A stretch of 33,361 nt of DNA from NCBI RefSeq assembly GCF_003313395.1, contig NZ_QNFZ01000253.1, positions 1 to 33,361 of the forward strand, read 5' to 3'. This stretch comes from Nonomuraea lactucae (GTDB lineage Bacteria > Actinomycetota > Actinomycetes > Streptosporangiales > Streptosporangiaceae). Below, in pieces: positions 1 through 6,926 of this stretch (position 1 is the first letter of the stretch; every line of letters starts with the position of its first letter). The translations under genes were made by a program, and so were the position numbers. Below the pieces are notes generated by a model. That model saw only the letters and a program-made list of their open reading frames with translations, made no database searches and was not told where the DNA came from.

Positions 1-471
1 CGCGCCGCCCGGCGGCACGGACGCGCCCACGCCCGCCGGGCCGCCGCTCTGGCGCTGGCCCAGTCCGAAACCCTGCTCGGCCAAGCCCACCCCGACGACG
101 GCGACCCCTCCTGGATCGACTTCTTCACCCACGCCCGGCTGGCCGCCGATGCCACCGAGATCCACCGCGACCTGCAGATGCCGCACATGGTGATGCGGTT
201 CGAGGCGATGGCCACCATGCCCGCCCTCACCTACACGCGCTCGGCTGGCATGCGCAACGCCATCGTCGGATCCGCCCACCTGCAAGCCCGCCGTCTGGAC
301 GAAGGACTCCAGCACGGGCACCGCGCCGTGGACATTCTCTCCCGCGTCGCCTCCACCCGGTCGCTCACCTACGTCAACGACCTCCTCCACGCGCTGGCCC
401 CGTGGGACGCAGAAACCTACGTGCGCCAGTTCCGCCACCGCGTACGCCACGAGCTCCGCATCCCCGCATAG
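1..471 (+). CDS. C-terminal part of an actinobacterial helix-turn-helix/TPR-type regulator (5' end outside the window)
   Basis: The frame is open from the first base and ends with TAG at 469-471, giving about 156 residues of a longer protein. The visible part is alpha-helical, with the pattern SWIDFFTHARLAADATEIHRDL near its start and a later helix-repeat region (AHLQARRLDEGLQHGHRAVDIL). From family memory this resembles the TPR-like tail of Streptomyces/Nonomuraea XRE regulators, in which a small N-terminal DNA-binding domain precedes the helical repeats. The DNA-binding part is not in the window, so the regulatory role is inference. Its 3' end overlaps, in convergent orientation, the long tail of the minus-strand GNAT-like frame. 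It could equally be a TPR protein without a DNA-binding domain. Confidence 0.7.
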   Translation, partial: RAARRHGRAHARRAAALALAQSETLLGQAHPDDGDPSWIDFFTHARLAADATEIHRDLQMPHMVMRFEAMATMPALTYTRSAGMRNAIVGSAHLQARRLDEGLQHGHRAVDILSRVASTRSLTYVNDLLHALAPWDAETYVRQFRHRVRHELRIPA

Positions 472-1066
472 CGCCACGCGCCCGCAAGCGCGCCCAGTTC
501 CCCGGCCGGAAGGACCGTGCGTCCAATCCTTCACCGGTCACGGGCCCGCGACTGACGCCGGCAGTGGCGCTCGAGCTGTCAAAAGTGCGGGCAGGGGCGC
601 TGATTGGCGGTCCAGGGGCTGTCGCTGCGTGCCGGTATCGCTGATAAAAGCCCTGGGCATGCGCGTACTGCCCTGTGGTGTACCAGGTCAGGCCCGGGTG
701 ACGGGTCTCCAGCGCGCGCAGGGACAGCGTGCCGAACCCGCAACAGTGCCACTCGGGCGAGAAGCTGATCTTCTTCAGCAGGCCGACGCCGCAGGGCTCG
801 CAGATCGCATACTGGACACGCCCGAGCGAACCATTTCCATCGGCGGCGATCGAGAACTCAGACGACACGGTCGGCCCGTCATCCGCCCCTCGACGACGGC
901 CGGGCGTGGCGACGGCCCGCGCGATCACCTCTGCTCGGGCACGGCTGGCCGCCTCGTACAGGCTCCACCCCAGATCGGTGTCCAGCTCGGCGATCGTGAT
1001 CTCGCCCCAGCCCGTCACCTCGACGGTCTCCTGCGCCAGGAGAGCAGCCAGACGGGCCTTCCACAC
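374..1066 (-). CDS. GNAT-like hypothetical protein with an abnormal C-terminal extension
   Basis: The first ~145 residues look genuine. A helical N-terminus (VTGWGEITIAELDTDLGW) is followed by a region resembling an acetyltransferase core: GVGLLKKISFSPEWHCCG, then FGTLSLRALETRHPG and YTTGQYAHAQGFYQRY, like the GNAT pattern of an acetyl-CoA loop followed by a helix. This resembles small Streptomyces GNAT-like proteins, which I recall only in outline. After about residue 150 the sequence turns into Arg/Gly/Pro-rich, low-information protein that runs antisense over the end of the upstream regulator, which suggests a lost stop codon. The start (GTG at 1066) is uncertain, because the frame stays open back to the TAG of the preceding gene at 1103-1105. 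No acetyl acceptor can be named. Confidence 0.5.
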   Translation of the reverse strand: MWKARLAALLAQETVEVTGWGEITIAELDTDLGWSLYEAASRARAEVIARAVATPGRRRGADDGPTVSSEFSIAADGNGSLGRVQYAICEPCGVGLLKKISFSPEWHCCGFGTLSLRALETRHPGLTWYTTGQYAHAQGFYQRYRHAATAPGPPISAPARTFDSSSATAGVSRGPVTGEGLDARSFRPGNWARLRARGAMRGCGARGVRGGGTGARRFLRPTGPARGGGR

Positions 1067-1102
1067 CTCAGCGAACGCAGTCGGCCCGCGATGCTCACTG
1101 TC

Positions 1103-1474
1103 CTACTCGGTCACCGTCTGCTGGAAGGCCTCACGGACGATCGCCTGCATCGCCCCCCGCCGCACCCGCCGCTCGACGTCGTCGTCCTGCGACACGCCCA
1201 CGGCCATCTCCCGGATCCAGGCGACCAGGCCGCGCAGACCCGTCGGCCGCTGGGGCGCCGCTTCCGGCCACGACTCGGGAAGAGGCTTCCACAGCAAGCG
1301 CACCAGCATGCCAGCACCGTAACCGGCGAGGAGTTTCCCGCAGTGAGGTTTGCCGAGTCGGTCTGAACGGTCCGGTGCCTGCTGGAGTTCGGAGGCGCTG
1401 TTGGCGTACGACTCCGGCAGAGACGGTCCGACCGGCGTACCGCAGCGAGCTACCGGCCGGATCGCCCAGTCCAT
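1103..1474 (-). CDS. Small hypothetical protein
   Basis: A 123-residue frame starts with ATG at 1474 and ends with TAG at 1103-1105. The C-terminal 70 residues look like real protein: a helix with MLVRLLWKPLPESWPE, then LRGLVAWIREMAVGVS, then DDDVERRVRRGAMQAIVREA. I do not recognise the family. An internal ATG before LVRLLWKP would give a shorter protein of about 68 residues. The first 50 residues have less regular composition, so the start is uncertain. It lies upstream of, and in the same reading frame as, the GNAT-like gene, with one stop codon between them. The pair may be an operon or the two halves of one broken gene. Confidence 0.4.
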   Translation of the reverse strand: MDWAIRPVARCGTPVGPSLPESYANSASELQQAPDRSDRLGKPHCGKLLAGYGAGMLVRLLWKPLPESWPEAAPQRPTGLRGLVAWIREMAVGVSQDDDVERRVRRGAMQAIVREAFQQTVTE

Positions 1475-1662
1475 TCGGGATTTCTACAACAGTTACCTCT
1501 GATACTGACCAGACGCCCCAACAGCCCCAAACGTTGTCATCGCCGCCGCTCTCCCATCGGTTCCGGCAGCGCGCCGGACCATGGCGCGGCTAGCCTGGCC
1601 CCGATCCGAATTCCAAATCCGGCAGATCATCGCAAGGGTCCTTATGGCGCGAGGATGGCGGC

Positions 1663-2183
1663 ATGACAGCGAGAACATCGGCTGTGACTCGGTGGATCGG
1701 ACGCGCGCTAGCTGTGGTACTGCCCGTCGGAATCGCGGTGGCCTGCAACCAGATCCTCGACGAAGGCCAGTGGAGCTGGTCGTGGACGGGTATTGCGGTG
1801 GCACTTGCCGCGGCCTGCACTCTGATCACGTATTGGCGGAACCGGCGGCGTGCCGACCCGACCACGGCAGCGCCGGTCACAGTTGCCGAGTCAGACGGTC
1901 AAGTCGTAGAGGCTGGCACGACCAGCGGGAACATCGACCAGATCCGTGGCGTCACCGAAGCCGTTCGCCTGCGTACAACCGTTGCTCCGATCCCTTCAGC
2001 CGCAGCGACCAGTCTCACGGAGACGACGCCGAATGCGGGGATGCCCGTCTCCGCTTCCGCCGCTGGGAAGCCAGTGAGCCGCCTTCCAGTCCCGGCGAGC
2101 AGCGGGTCATCGGGGCACAGGTCGGTGGCTCTATCACCCAGATCGACGGTGTGGGCGGCGATGTGACCATCGAGCGGACATGA
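1663..2183 (+). pseudogene. Two-TM membrane protein with a repeated QIxGV motif, frameshifted
   Basis: Translation starts at ATG 1663 behind a GAGG ribosome site. Two hydrophobic segments (IGRALAVVLPVGIAVACNQI and TGIAVALAAACTLITYW) are followed by VVEAGTTSGNIDQIRGVTEA. That frame then degenerates and stops at 2164-2166. A second, clearly homologous motif, EQRVIGAQVGGSITQIDGVG followed by GDVTI, appears in another frame and stops at 2181-2183. The two motif copies belong together: members of this actinobacterial membrane family, as I recall it, carry the repeat in tandem. So the gene has lost one base (or gained two) somewhere between about 1975 and 2095. Function is unknown. It sits just before a TPR pseudogene, and the pair may once have been one locus. 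Confidence 0.6.
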
Positions 2184-2187
2184 GCGC

Positions 2188-3027
2188 CATGCCCTCCAAC
2201 GACGGGAATCAGCCGCCCTGCTGGAGGTGTTCAACACCCGCATCCCGCACGGTGCCTACGTCTGGGCCGCGCGAGCTTCCGTCGAGACCCTGTTAGAACA
2301 GACCGACGCCCTGTATGCCCTCACCTACGCGTCCGGCATCCCACAGCGCCTACTTATACTGCGCGGCTAGGGAAGCCGATTCCTGATCGAGCTTGCCGAC
2401 ATTGCCCGGGCCGTTCCCCTGCTGGAGCGTGCACTGGCCGACCGCGAGCGGATCCTGGGGAACGACCACCCTGACACCCTGTCCTCGCGCAACAACCTCG
2501 CCAACGCCTACCTTGATGCAAGGGACCTGCGCCGAGCCATCCCGTTACTGGAGCGGACACTGGCCGATTGCTAGCGGATCCTCGACGACGACCACCCCAC
2601 CACCCTGTCCTCGCGTAACAACCTCGCCGAGGCCTACCGGACGACAGGCGACTTTGGCCGAGCCGTCCCCCTGCTGAAACAGACACTGGCCGACAGCGAG
2701 CGGGTCCTGGGCGACGACCACCCCACCACGCTGACCTCCCGTAGCAACCTCGCGCATGCCTACCGACAAGTGGGGAACTTGGGCCGGGCCATTCCCCTCT
2801 ACGAACGGACGCTGGCTGATCGCGAGCGGATCCTGGGCAACGACCACCTCGACACCTTGACCGCCCGCAACAACCTCGCCTATGTCTACAGAGCGGTGGG
2901 AAGCTTCGGCCGAGCCGTCCCCTTGCTGAAGCGGACACTGGCCGACTGTGAGCGGATCCTGGGCAACCACCACTCGCTGACCGCTGCGGTGCGCGCCCAG
3001 CTGGACGGACTCGATGGCGTTGTGTGA
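2188..3027 (+). pseudogene. TPR-repeat protein remnant (NB-ARC/kinesin-light-chain-type TPRs) with in-frame stops
   Basis: One frame runs through the whole stretch. It begins with about 60 residues of plausible protein (AALLEVFNTRIPHGAYVWAA, then ASVETLLEQTDALYALTYAS), then TAG at 2368-2370, then five 42-residue TPR units, then TGA at 3025-3027. A second TAG at 2572-2574 interrupts the second TPR exactly where the other units carry GAG in the context LAD-x-ERIL. The repeats resemble those following NB-ARC/AAA domains in actinobacterial STAND-type proteins, but no ATPase domain is present here. A product could be made only from internal starts such as ATG 2770. I read this as a decayed fragment rather than a working gene. 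Confidence 0.7.
2398..3027 (+). repeat. Five tandem 126-bp units encoding 42-residue TPRs
   Basis: The core (gcc-gtc-ccc-ctg-ctg-gag/aaa-cgg) recurs with the last Leu codon, or its equivalent, at 2422, 2548, 2674, 2800 and 2926, a spacing of exactly 126 bp. Each unit encodes a version of RAVPLLERTLADRERILGND followed by HPDTL-x-SRNNLAYAYR. The regular register with no indels argues for recent unit duplication before the nonsense changes. Confidence 0.9.
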
Positions 3028-3187
3028 CACAGAAGTTGCATTATCTGTCACACCGGCCCTCAGCGGATCGTGTCCGCCCGGTTCGCCGTCCGCCGCCGCC
3101 GGGGCGTACGTAACCCCGTACCTGCTCACCGCCTACGGCCCGGTCACCGCCGTCCAGCTCGGCCGGGCGACACGTTGGAAGCTCCCA

Positions 3188-4075
3188 TTAGGCGGCGTCG
3201 ACGCTTCCCGCGAAGCCGAGAATGGCCTTCGCCAATTCTTCGGGGGCCTCCATTGCGGCGTAGTGGCCCACGCCGTCGAGGGACACCGCGCTGATATCCG
3301 TCGACGTGACCTGAGACATGGTGCCGGACGTGAAGGGGCCTCCGCCGGCGCCGACCGCGAGCACAGGTACCCCCAGCGCTCGAGTCTCCGCGAGAGTCTT
3401 GATTTCGGCGCCTTCCCGCAGCATCGACTGATACAGACCGATCGCTCCGCGCCAGCCATCAGGGCGTGAGTAGGTGCGGGCGAACTCCTCGATGTCGGTC
3501 GCGGTGATCGCTCCCTGGACCGCGGTCATGGCCGGGAAGGCATATTGCCCGAGGAATTCGCGTTCGCGGCCGGCGAGCAGCATCTCGGGGATGCCCGGCG
3601 CGGCGAGGACGCCGATGTGCCAGGCTCCGCCGTGGGTGACGTCGGCCAGTCCTTCCAGCCCGAACCCGGCCAGACCCATCTCGATGGCGGTGAAACTGAG
3701 CACGTCCTGAGGCTGGGTCGCGGCTAGGCGGAAAACAGTCCCCCCGCTGATGTCCTGCCCAGTCAGGTGCACGGGGCCGACATTGAGGTGCGCGATCAGC
3801 TGGTGCAGGTCCTCAGCCGAGGCCGTGCTGTCGTACTCGCCCGGCTTGTTGTCCGAGTCGCCGAAGCCGCGCAGGTCGACAGCGAAGACGCGGTGGCCGG
3901 TCGCGAGCAGCGGGATGAGCTTGTGGAAAGCCCACCAGGTCTCCGGGAACCCGTGGACCAGAAGAATCGGCGACCCGGTGGTTCCCGCGGCGACATAGTG
4001 CAGAGTCGTACCGTTGACCTCGGCGCGGTGGTGGGTGATCCCCGCAACCGTGCGGCCGGCTGGTGTGACGGTCAT
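3188..4075 (-). CDS. Alpha/beta hydrolase, epoxide-hydrolase-like
   Basis: A predicted soluble hydrolase of 295 residues. The start is ATG at 4075, preceded on its strand by GGGGAGAG; longer upstream extensions of the frame lack this site. It shows the oxyanion-region motif HGFPETWW near residue 45, the nucleophile-elbow region [12 protein letters not shown] (the Asp in GQD sits where epoxide hydrolases and haloalkane dehalogenases have their catalytic Asp), and a late [15 protein letters not shown] carrying the catalytic His. In the family such enzymes open epoxides or cleave C-halogen bonds; the substrate here cannot be read from sequence. It is divergent from a MarR gene with a palindrome between them, so repression relieved by a small aromatic or epoxide-like ligand is a reasonable inference. 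Confidence 0.85.
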   Translation of the reverse strand: MTVTPAGRTVAGITHHRAEVNGTTLHYVAAGTTGSPILLVHGFPETWWAFHKLIPLLATGHRVFAVDLRGFGDSDNKPGEYDSTASAEDLHQLIAHLNVGPVHLTGQDISGGTVFRLAATQPQDVLSFTAIEMGLAGFGLEGLADVTHGGAWHIGVLAAPGIPEMLLAGREREFLGQYAFPAMTAVQGAITATDIEEFARTYSRPDGWRGAIGLYQSMLREGAEIKTLAETRALGVPVLAVGAGGGPFTSGTMSQVTSTDISAVSLDGVGHYAAMEAPEELAKAILGFAGSVDAA

Positions 4076-4103
4076 ATCTCTCCCCAAAATTCGACACCCT
4101 GAC

Positions 4104-4119
4104 TGTCTAATAATAGACA
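4104..4119. promoter_or_regulatory. Perfect 16-bp palindrome, likely MarR operator
   Basis: tgtctaataatagaca has 6-bp perfect arms around ATAA. It lies in the 86-bp divergent intergenic region between the hydrolase (start 4075) and the MarR gene (start 4162). Its AT-rich centre and size fit a MarR-dimer site that could control both genes. Confidence 0.7.
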
Positions 4120-4161
4120 CCATGGCTGTCGTTCGTCCAGGCGGTGTAATAGTCTTCTCGC

Positions 4162-4641
4162 ATGTCTCGCTCTGGCGCCGATCTCGCGCTGTTGCTGCTC
4201 GGGGGCTTCCGCACACTCGTGGACGCCGCGACCGCAGAACTGGCCCGGCGCGGCCACGAGGACGTGCGCCCCGTCCATGACTTCGCCATCCGGGCAATCG
4301 CCGCGGGCGCCGACACCGCTTCGGAACTAGGCCGTCGCCTGTCGATCACCAAGCAGTCAGCGGCGAAGACCATCGCGGTGCTGCAGGAGCGCGGCTACGT
4401 GGCCCGCGACACGGACCCGCTCGATGCCCGCCGCAAACGCCTGCAAATCACTGCGCTCGGCCTCGACATGCTGCGACAAGGCGAGACGATATTCGACGAG
4501 CTGCGCGATCAGTGGGCCCAGCAGATCGGCATCGCCGAACTCGAGAACCTCGAGACGCAGCTGGCAGCAATGGTGGATGCACAGCCCGTGCGCTTCGATA
4601 CGCCCGGCTGGCTTACCCATGACCTCGGCGAGCCGGTTTAA
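4162..4641 (+). CDS. MarR-family transcriptional regulator
   Basis: A 159-residue DNA-binding repressor or activator. A dimerisation helix ([20 protein letters not shown]) is followed by the winged helix: helix-turn-helix [20 protein letters not shown] at about residues 53-72, then [20 protein letters not shown], the wing with the MarR signature D-x-R-x-K/R, and [18 protein letters not shown]-terminal dimerisation helix pair follows. Length is normal for the family. It is transcribed away from the hydrolase gene, and the shared intergenic palindrome suggests autoregulation plus control of the hydrolase. The start ATG at 4162 sits 42 bp beyond the palindrome. Confidence 0.9.
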   Translation: MSRSGADLALLLLGGFRTLVDAATAELARRGHEDVRPVHDFAIRAIAAGADTASELGRRLSITKQSAAKTIAVLQERGYVARDTDPLDARRKRLQITALGLDMLRQGETIFDELRDQWAQQIGIAELENLETQLAAMVDAQPVRFDTPGWLTHDLGEPV

Positions 4642-4757
4642 GCGAGGTGACGGCGTCGCCTGTCGCACCGCCAGCAAGGTTCGTCTGCGGGTAGTCAAGA
4701 GCGGCATCCCGATCCAGACACATCGCCTACGGCAGGTATTCAGACGGTTCCAATAAG

Positions 4758-4795
4758 GCCCTCCGCTCGCCGGGTAGCCCCGGCGAGCGGAGGGC
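4758..4795. terminator. Bidirectional hairpin terminator between convergent genes
   Basis: A perfect 17-bp stem (4758-4774 with 4779-4795) closes on the 4-nt loop TAGC. It sits between the ends of the MarR gene (4641) and the TetR gene (4799), so it can end transcription from both sides. No long T-tract is present, as is usual in actinobacteria. Confidence 0.85.
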
Positions 4796-4798
4796 TGA

Positions 4799-5440
4799 TC
4801 AGGCTAGGTCGGCCGGGTGGTCAAGGCCGGCGGACAGCAGGCCGAACGCCTGCCCGATCAGCTCGGAGTCCGGCGCGTCACGGCCAGTGGCGCGCCACGC
4901 GTTGACCGCCGCCGGCACCGCGCACAGCGTGACCGAAGCCACCAGATACGGCCGCGGATCAACTGCCGGGTCGACGCCCATCCGGACGCCGATCAGCCGC
5001 GCGACCTCGTCGAGCCGGGCAGCGGCCCGCTCGACGCACGCGGCCATCAAGGCCGGGCTGGCCGAGATCAGGTCCTGCATGCGCAGGTAGCGGACCCGGT
5101 CCGAGTCGGTCGTCTCGCTCTCGTAGGCCCGTGCGACCTCGACTGCGGCCCGCCGCATCGCGATCAGCACCGGCAGGTCGGCCGGTTGCGCGGCGAATCC
5201 CTCCAGTGTCGTCGTGATCTGCTCGTCCGCGAGCGAGAGCGCGACGTCCTCCTTTGAGGTGAAGTACCGAAAGAAGGTCCGCGGCGAGACCTCGACCGCC
5301 TCGGCGATCTGGTCGACCGTGGTGGCGTCGAAGCCGTTGGCGCAGAACATCGAGTAGGCGGCGTCGATCAGCGCCTCGCGTGTCCGCTGCTTCTTCCGCT
5401 CGCGCAAGCCGGGCTTGTCCACGGCGCCAGAGTACGCCAT
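4799..5440 (-). CDS. TetR-family transcriptional regulator
   Basis: A 213-residue repressor-type protein. ATG at 5440 is chosen because AGGCGG lies 7 nt upstream; a TTG six codons earlier is possible. The N-terminal DNA-binding domain reads RERKKQRTREALIDAAYSMF, then CANGFDATTVDQIAEAVEVS and PRTFFRYFTSKEDVAL, the classical TetR helix-turn-helix with the FRYF recognition-helix signature. The remainder is a helical ligand-binding domain with MAACVERAAARLDEVARLIG, like the family's C-terminal half. It is divergent from an F420-type nitroreductase gene across a short region rich in TCTGCC/GGCAGA half-sites, so that enzyme gene is its likely target. Confidence 0.9.
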   Translation of the reverse strand: MAYSGAVDKPGLRERKKQRTREALIDAAYSMFCANGFDATTVDQIAEAVEVSPRTFFRYFTSKEDVALSLADEQITTTLEGFAAQPADLPVLIAMRRAAVEVARAYESETTDSDRVRYLRMQDLISASPALMAACVERAAARLDEVARLIGVRMGVDPAVDPRPYLVASVTLCAVPAAVNAWRATGRDAPDSELIGQAFGLLSAGLDHPADLA

Positions 5441-5450
5441 GGCAACACCG

Positions 5451-5507
5451 CCTGCCAAATGTCATGCTCTGCCTTTTTTCAGTTGACGGCAGATGCCAGT
5501 GTCTGCC
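5451..5507. promoter_or_regulatory. Cluster of TCTGCC/GGCAGA half-sites, likely TetR operator and promoter
   Basis: Half-sites occur at 5451-5456 (CCTGCC), 5468-5473 (TCTGCC), 5488-5493 (GGCAGA) and 5502-5507 (TCTGCC). Pairs 5468/5488 and 5488/5502 form inverted repeats. A TTGACG hexamer at 5483-5488 overlaps the third half-site, so binding there would block transcription of the nitroreductase gene. Confidence 0.55.
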
Positions 5508-5510
5508 AGT

Positions 5511-5987
5511 ATGACGCGAATGCCGAAGCCTCCTCCTCCGCCCACCTCCCCTTACTGGAAACTCCAGCGTCAGATGGCGCGCCTGCACAAGTTCTTGTTC
5601 CGCGCGACGCGGGGCAAGCTGGGAGGCACCTTCCTGGGCCCGCCCGTGCTGCTGCTCAACCATGTCGGTCGCAAGTCCGGACAGGCCCGGACCAACCCGG
5701 TGCTCTACCTCGACGACACACCCCGGCTGGTCATCGTCGCGTCGAAGGGCGGCGTAGACGCCCACCCGGCGTGGTTTCACAACCTGATGGCGATGGCGAC
5801 CACCGAGGTCGAACTGCCCGGCGGCGAACGCCGCCGGGTCCGTCCACGCCTCGCCGAAGGCGAGGAGCGGGCGGCGCTGTGGGGACGACTGGTGGCGATG
5901 TACAAGCCGTACGCCGACTATGCGACCTACACCGAGCGGCAGATCCCGGTGGTCGTGCTCGAGCCCACCTCTGAGCTTCACATGTAA
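5511..5987 (+). CDS. F420-dependent (deazaflavin) nitroreductase/quinone reductase family protein
   Basis: About 158 residues from ATG 5511 (ATG 5520 is an alternative). A Pro-rich start leads into the split-barrel core of the Ddn/FGD-related family: FLGPPVLLLNHVGRKSGQAR then TNPVLYLDD, LVIVASKGGVDAHPAWFHNL, and late MYKPYADYATYTERQIPVVV. The GRKSG-x-x-R-x-x-P motif, the 'GG-x-x-x-HPAW-x-HNL' motif and the Y-x-x-Y near the end are hallmarks of this family, which reduces quinones or nitro compounds with F420H2. The substrate is unknown. No ribosome site is evident upstream, so a leaderless mRNA from the TTGACG-containing promoter is possible. The divergent TetR gene probably represses it. Confidence 0.88.
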   Translation: MTRMPKPPPPPTSPYWKLQRQMARLHKFLFRATRGKLGGTFLGPPVLLLNHVGRKSGQARTNPVLYLDDTPRLVIVASKGGVDAHPAWFHNLMAMATTEVELPGGERRRVRPRLAEGEERAALWGRLVAMYKPYADYATYTERQIPVVVLEPTSELHM

Positions 5988-6144
5988 ATCCGCCGCACAA
6001 GCCATACTGGACATTCCGGTGAACGGCGACCCGGCCTGACAAGCGCCCCATCCGCGGCTGCGGCCTCCGTGTGACGAGGGCCGGAGCGTTCACCGCGGGA
6101 TGAGGCCGGGCCGCTCAACCCGTGATCGAGGGTAGCGGGGTCGG

Positions 6145-6318
6145 TCACGCCGCCAGGCCGAGGTCGAGGCGGCGGCCCATGTCAAGGTCGATCGTGCCGT
6201 ACAGGTTGGCGTTGGACCAGAACAGGGGCGAAAGGCCGCGTTTGTCGGCGTCCGTCAGGCGCTGCTGCTAGACGGGGTCCTTCAGGACGGATTGAACCAG
6301 CAGGGTGTTGATGAATTC
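6145..6318 (-). pseudogene. C-terminal remnant of a Tn3-family transposase
   Basis: On the minus strand the frame reads EFINTLLVQSVLKDPV, an in-frame TAG (6268-6270), then QQRLTDADKRGLSPLFWSNA and LYGTIDLDMGRRLDLG before TGA at 6145-6147. The block 'NTL-x-x-Q-x-L ... L-T-x-x-D-x-RGL-x-PLFW ... YG-x-x-x-LDM-x-RLDLG' is the conserved end of Tn3-family TnpA. Only about 57 codons remain and the upstream side stops abruptly near 6318. No 38-bp terminal repeat or resolvase could be recognised. Confidence 0.8.
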
Positions 6319-6681
6319 TCTGAACTACTGAACTGAATCTGTGCGCGTGCACCCGGCCGATGAGACACCATGGAGTCATGCACGCGGCTTCAAAGCGCAA
6401 CAACCGCAAGGGAAAGCCCTTGCGGTTTCGGCTTTGGTGCACGCTCTTCGAGGTAATCACACTCGTAACTGCGCTGCTTGCTGAACTCATTCTCGGTCAG
6501 CCATCAGCCTGGGGGCGTCGCGTTCTGCGGCTTCAGCTCCCTTTCCCTGCTCTCCTCGCATAAGAACCTCTTCCACTGCCATGGGCGCGGGGAGGAGTCA
6601 CGCGCGCTCTGCTGGGAGGGCTTTAAGGGGTCACGCGGATAGGCGTGTGTGATCGGGTTCAGACGTAACACAGGCACGGAG
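6319..6681. other. Gene-free stretch between transposon remnants
   Basis: No convincing gene here. A plus-strand frame from ATG 6378 encodes about 61 residues with one hydrophobic stretch (LWCTLFEVITLVTALLAELI), but it runs through a strong hairpin (6402-6427) and has no clear ribosome site, so I do not call it. The composition is less GC-rich than the neighbouring genes, consistent with leftover mobile DNA. Confidence 0.5.
6402..6427. terminator. Strong hairpin, terminator-like
   Basis: An 11-bp perfect stem (aaccgcaaggg / cccttgcggtt) with loop AAAG is followed by a T/G-rich tail. The shape fits an intrinsic terminator. Which transcript it ends is unclear, because no intact gene reaches it on either strand. 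Confidence 0.6.
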
Positions 6682-6887
6682 TCGAGCGGACGAACGCCTG
6701 GCATAACGCCTTCACCCGCCTGGCCCGCTGTTACGAACGACGAGCGCAGGTCGTGGAGGCATTCTTCGACCTCGCCGACGCCGTCATCACCGTCCGTAAC
6801 CTGACCCGCCGAGCCTGGCACACTCACCGCTGGGGCGCTCGACTCCATCGACGCCGATGACCGTCACCTATCCGCGCGGCCTTTAAG
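6682..6887 (+). mobile_element. 3' fragment of an IS5-type transposase, copy A
   Basis: The frame from 6684 encodes ERTNAWHNAFTRLARCYERR, then AQVVEAFFDLADAVITVRNL and TRRAWHTHRW, the typical C-terminal end of IS5-family DDE transposases from actinobacteria. A one-base insertion near 6844, relative to copy B at 8684-8888, shifts the frame into TGA at 6858-6860. The catalytic part is missing. It is in direct orientation with copy B and nearly identical to it. Confidence 0.82.
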
Positions 6888-6926
6888 CTGAGGATCACTG
6901 AGAGCAGCGAACGGTACCCCCAATGC

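Noticed and set aside
629-1366. Long plus-strand reading frame opposite the two small minus-strand genes
   Set aside because: Arg/Pro/Gly-rich, no ribosome site, no recognisable domain; it mirrors the minus-strand genes, as expected in high-GC DNA.
6378-6563. Small membrane-peptide frame
   Set aside because: Passes through a strong 11-bp hairpin, has no ribosome site and lies among transposon debris.
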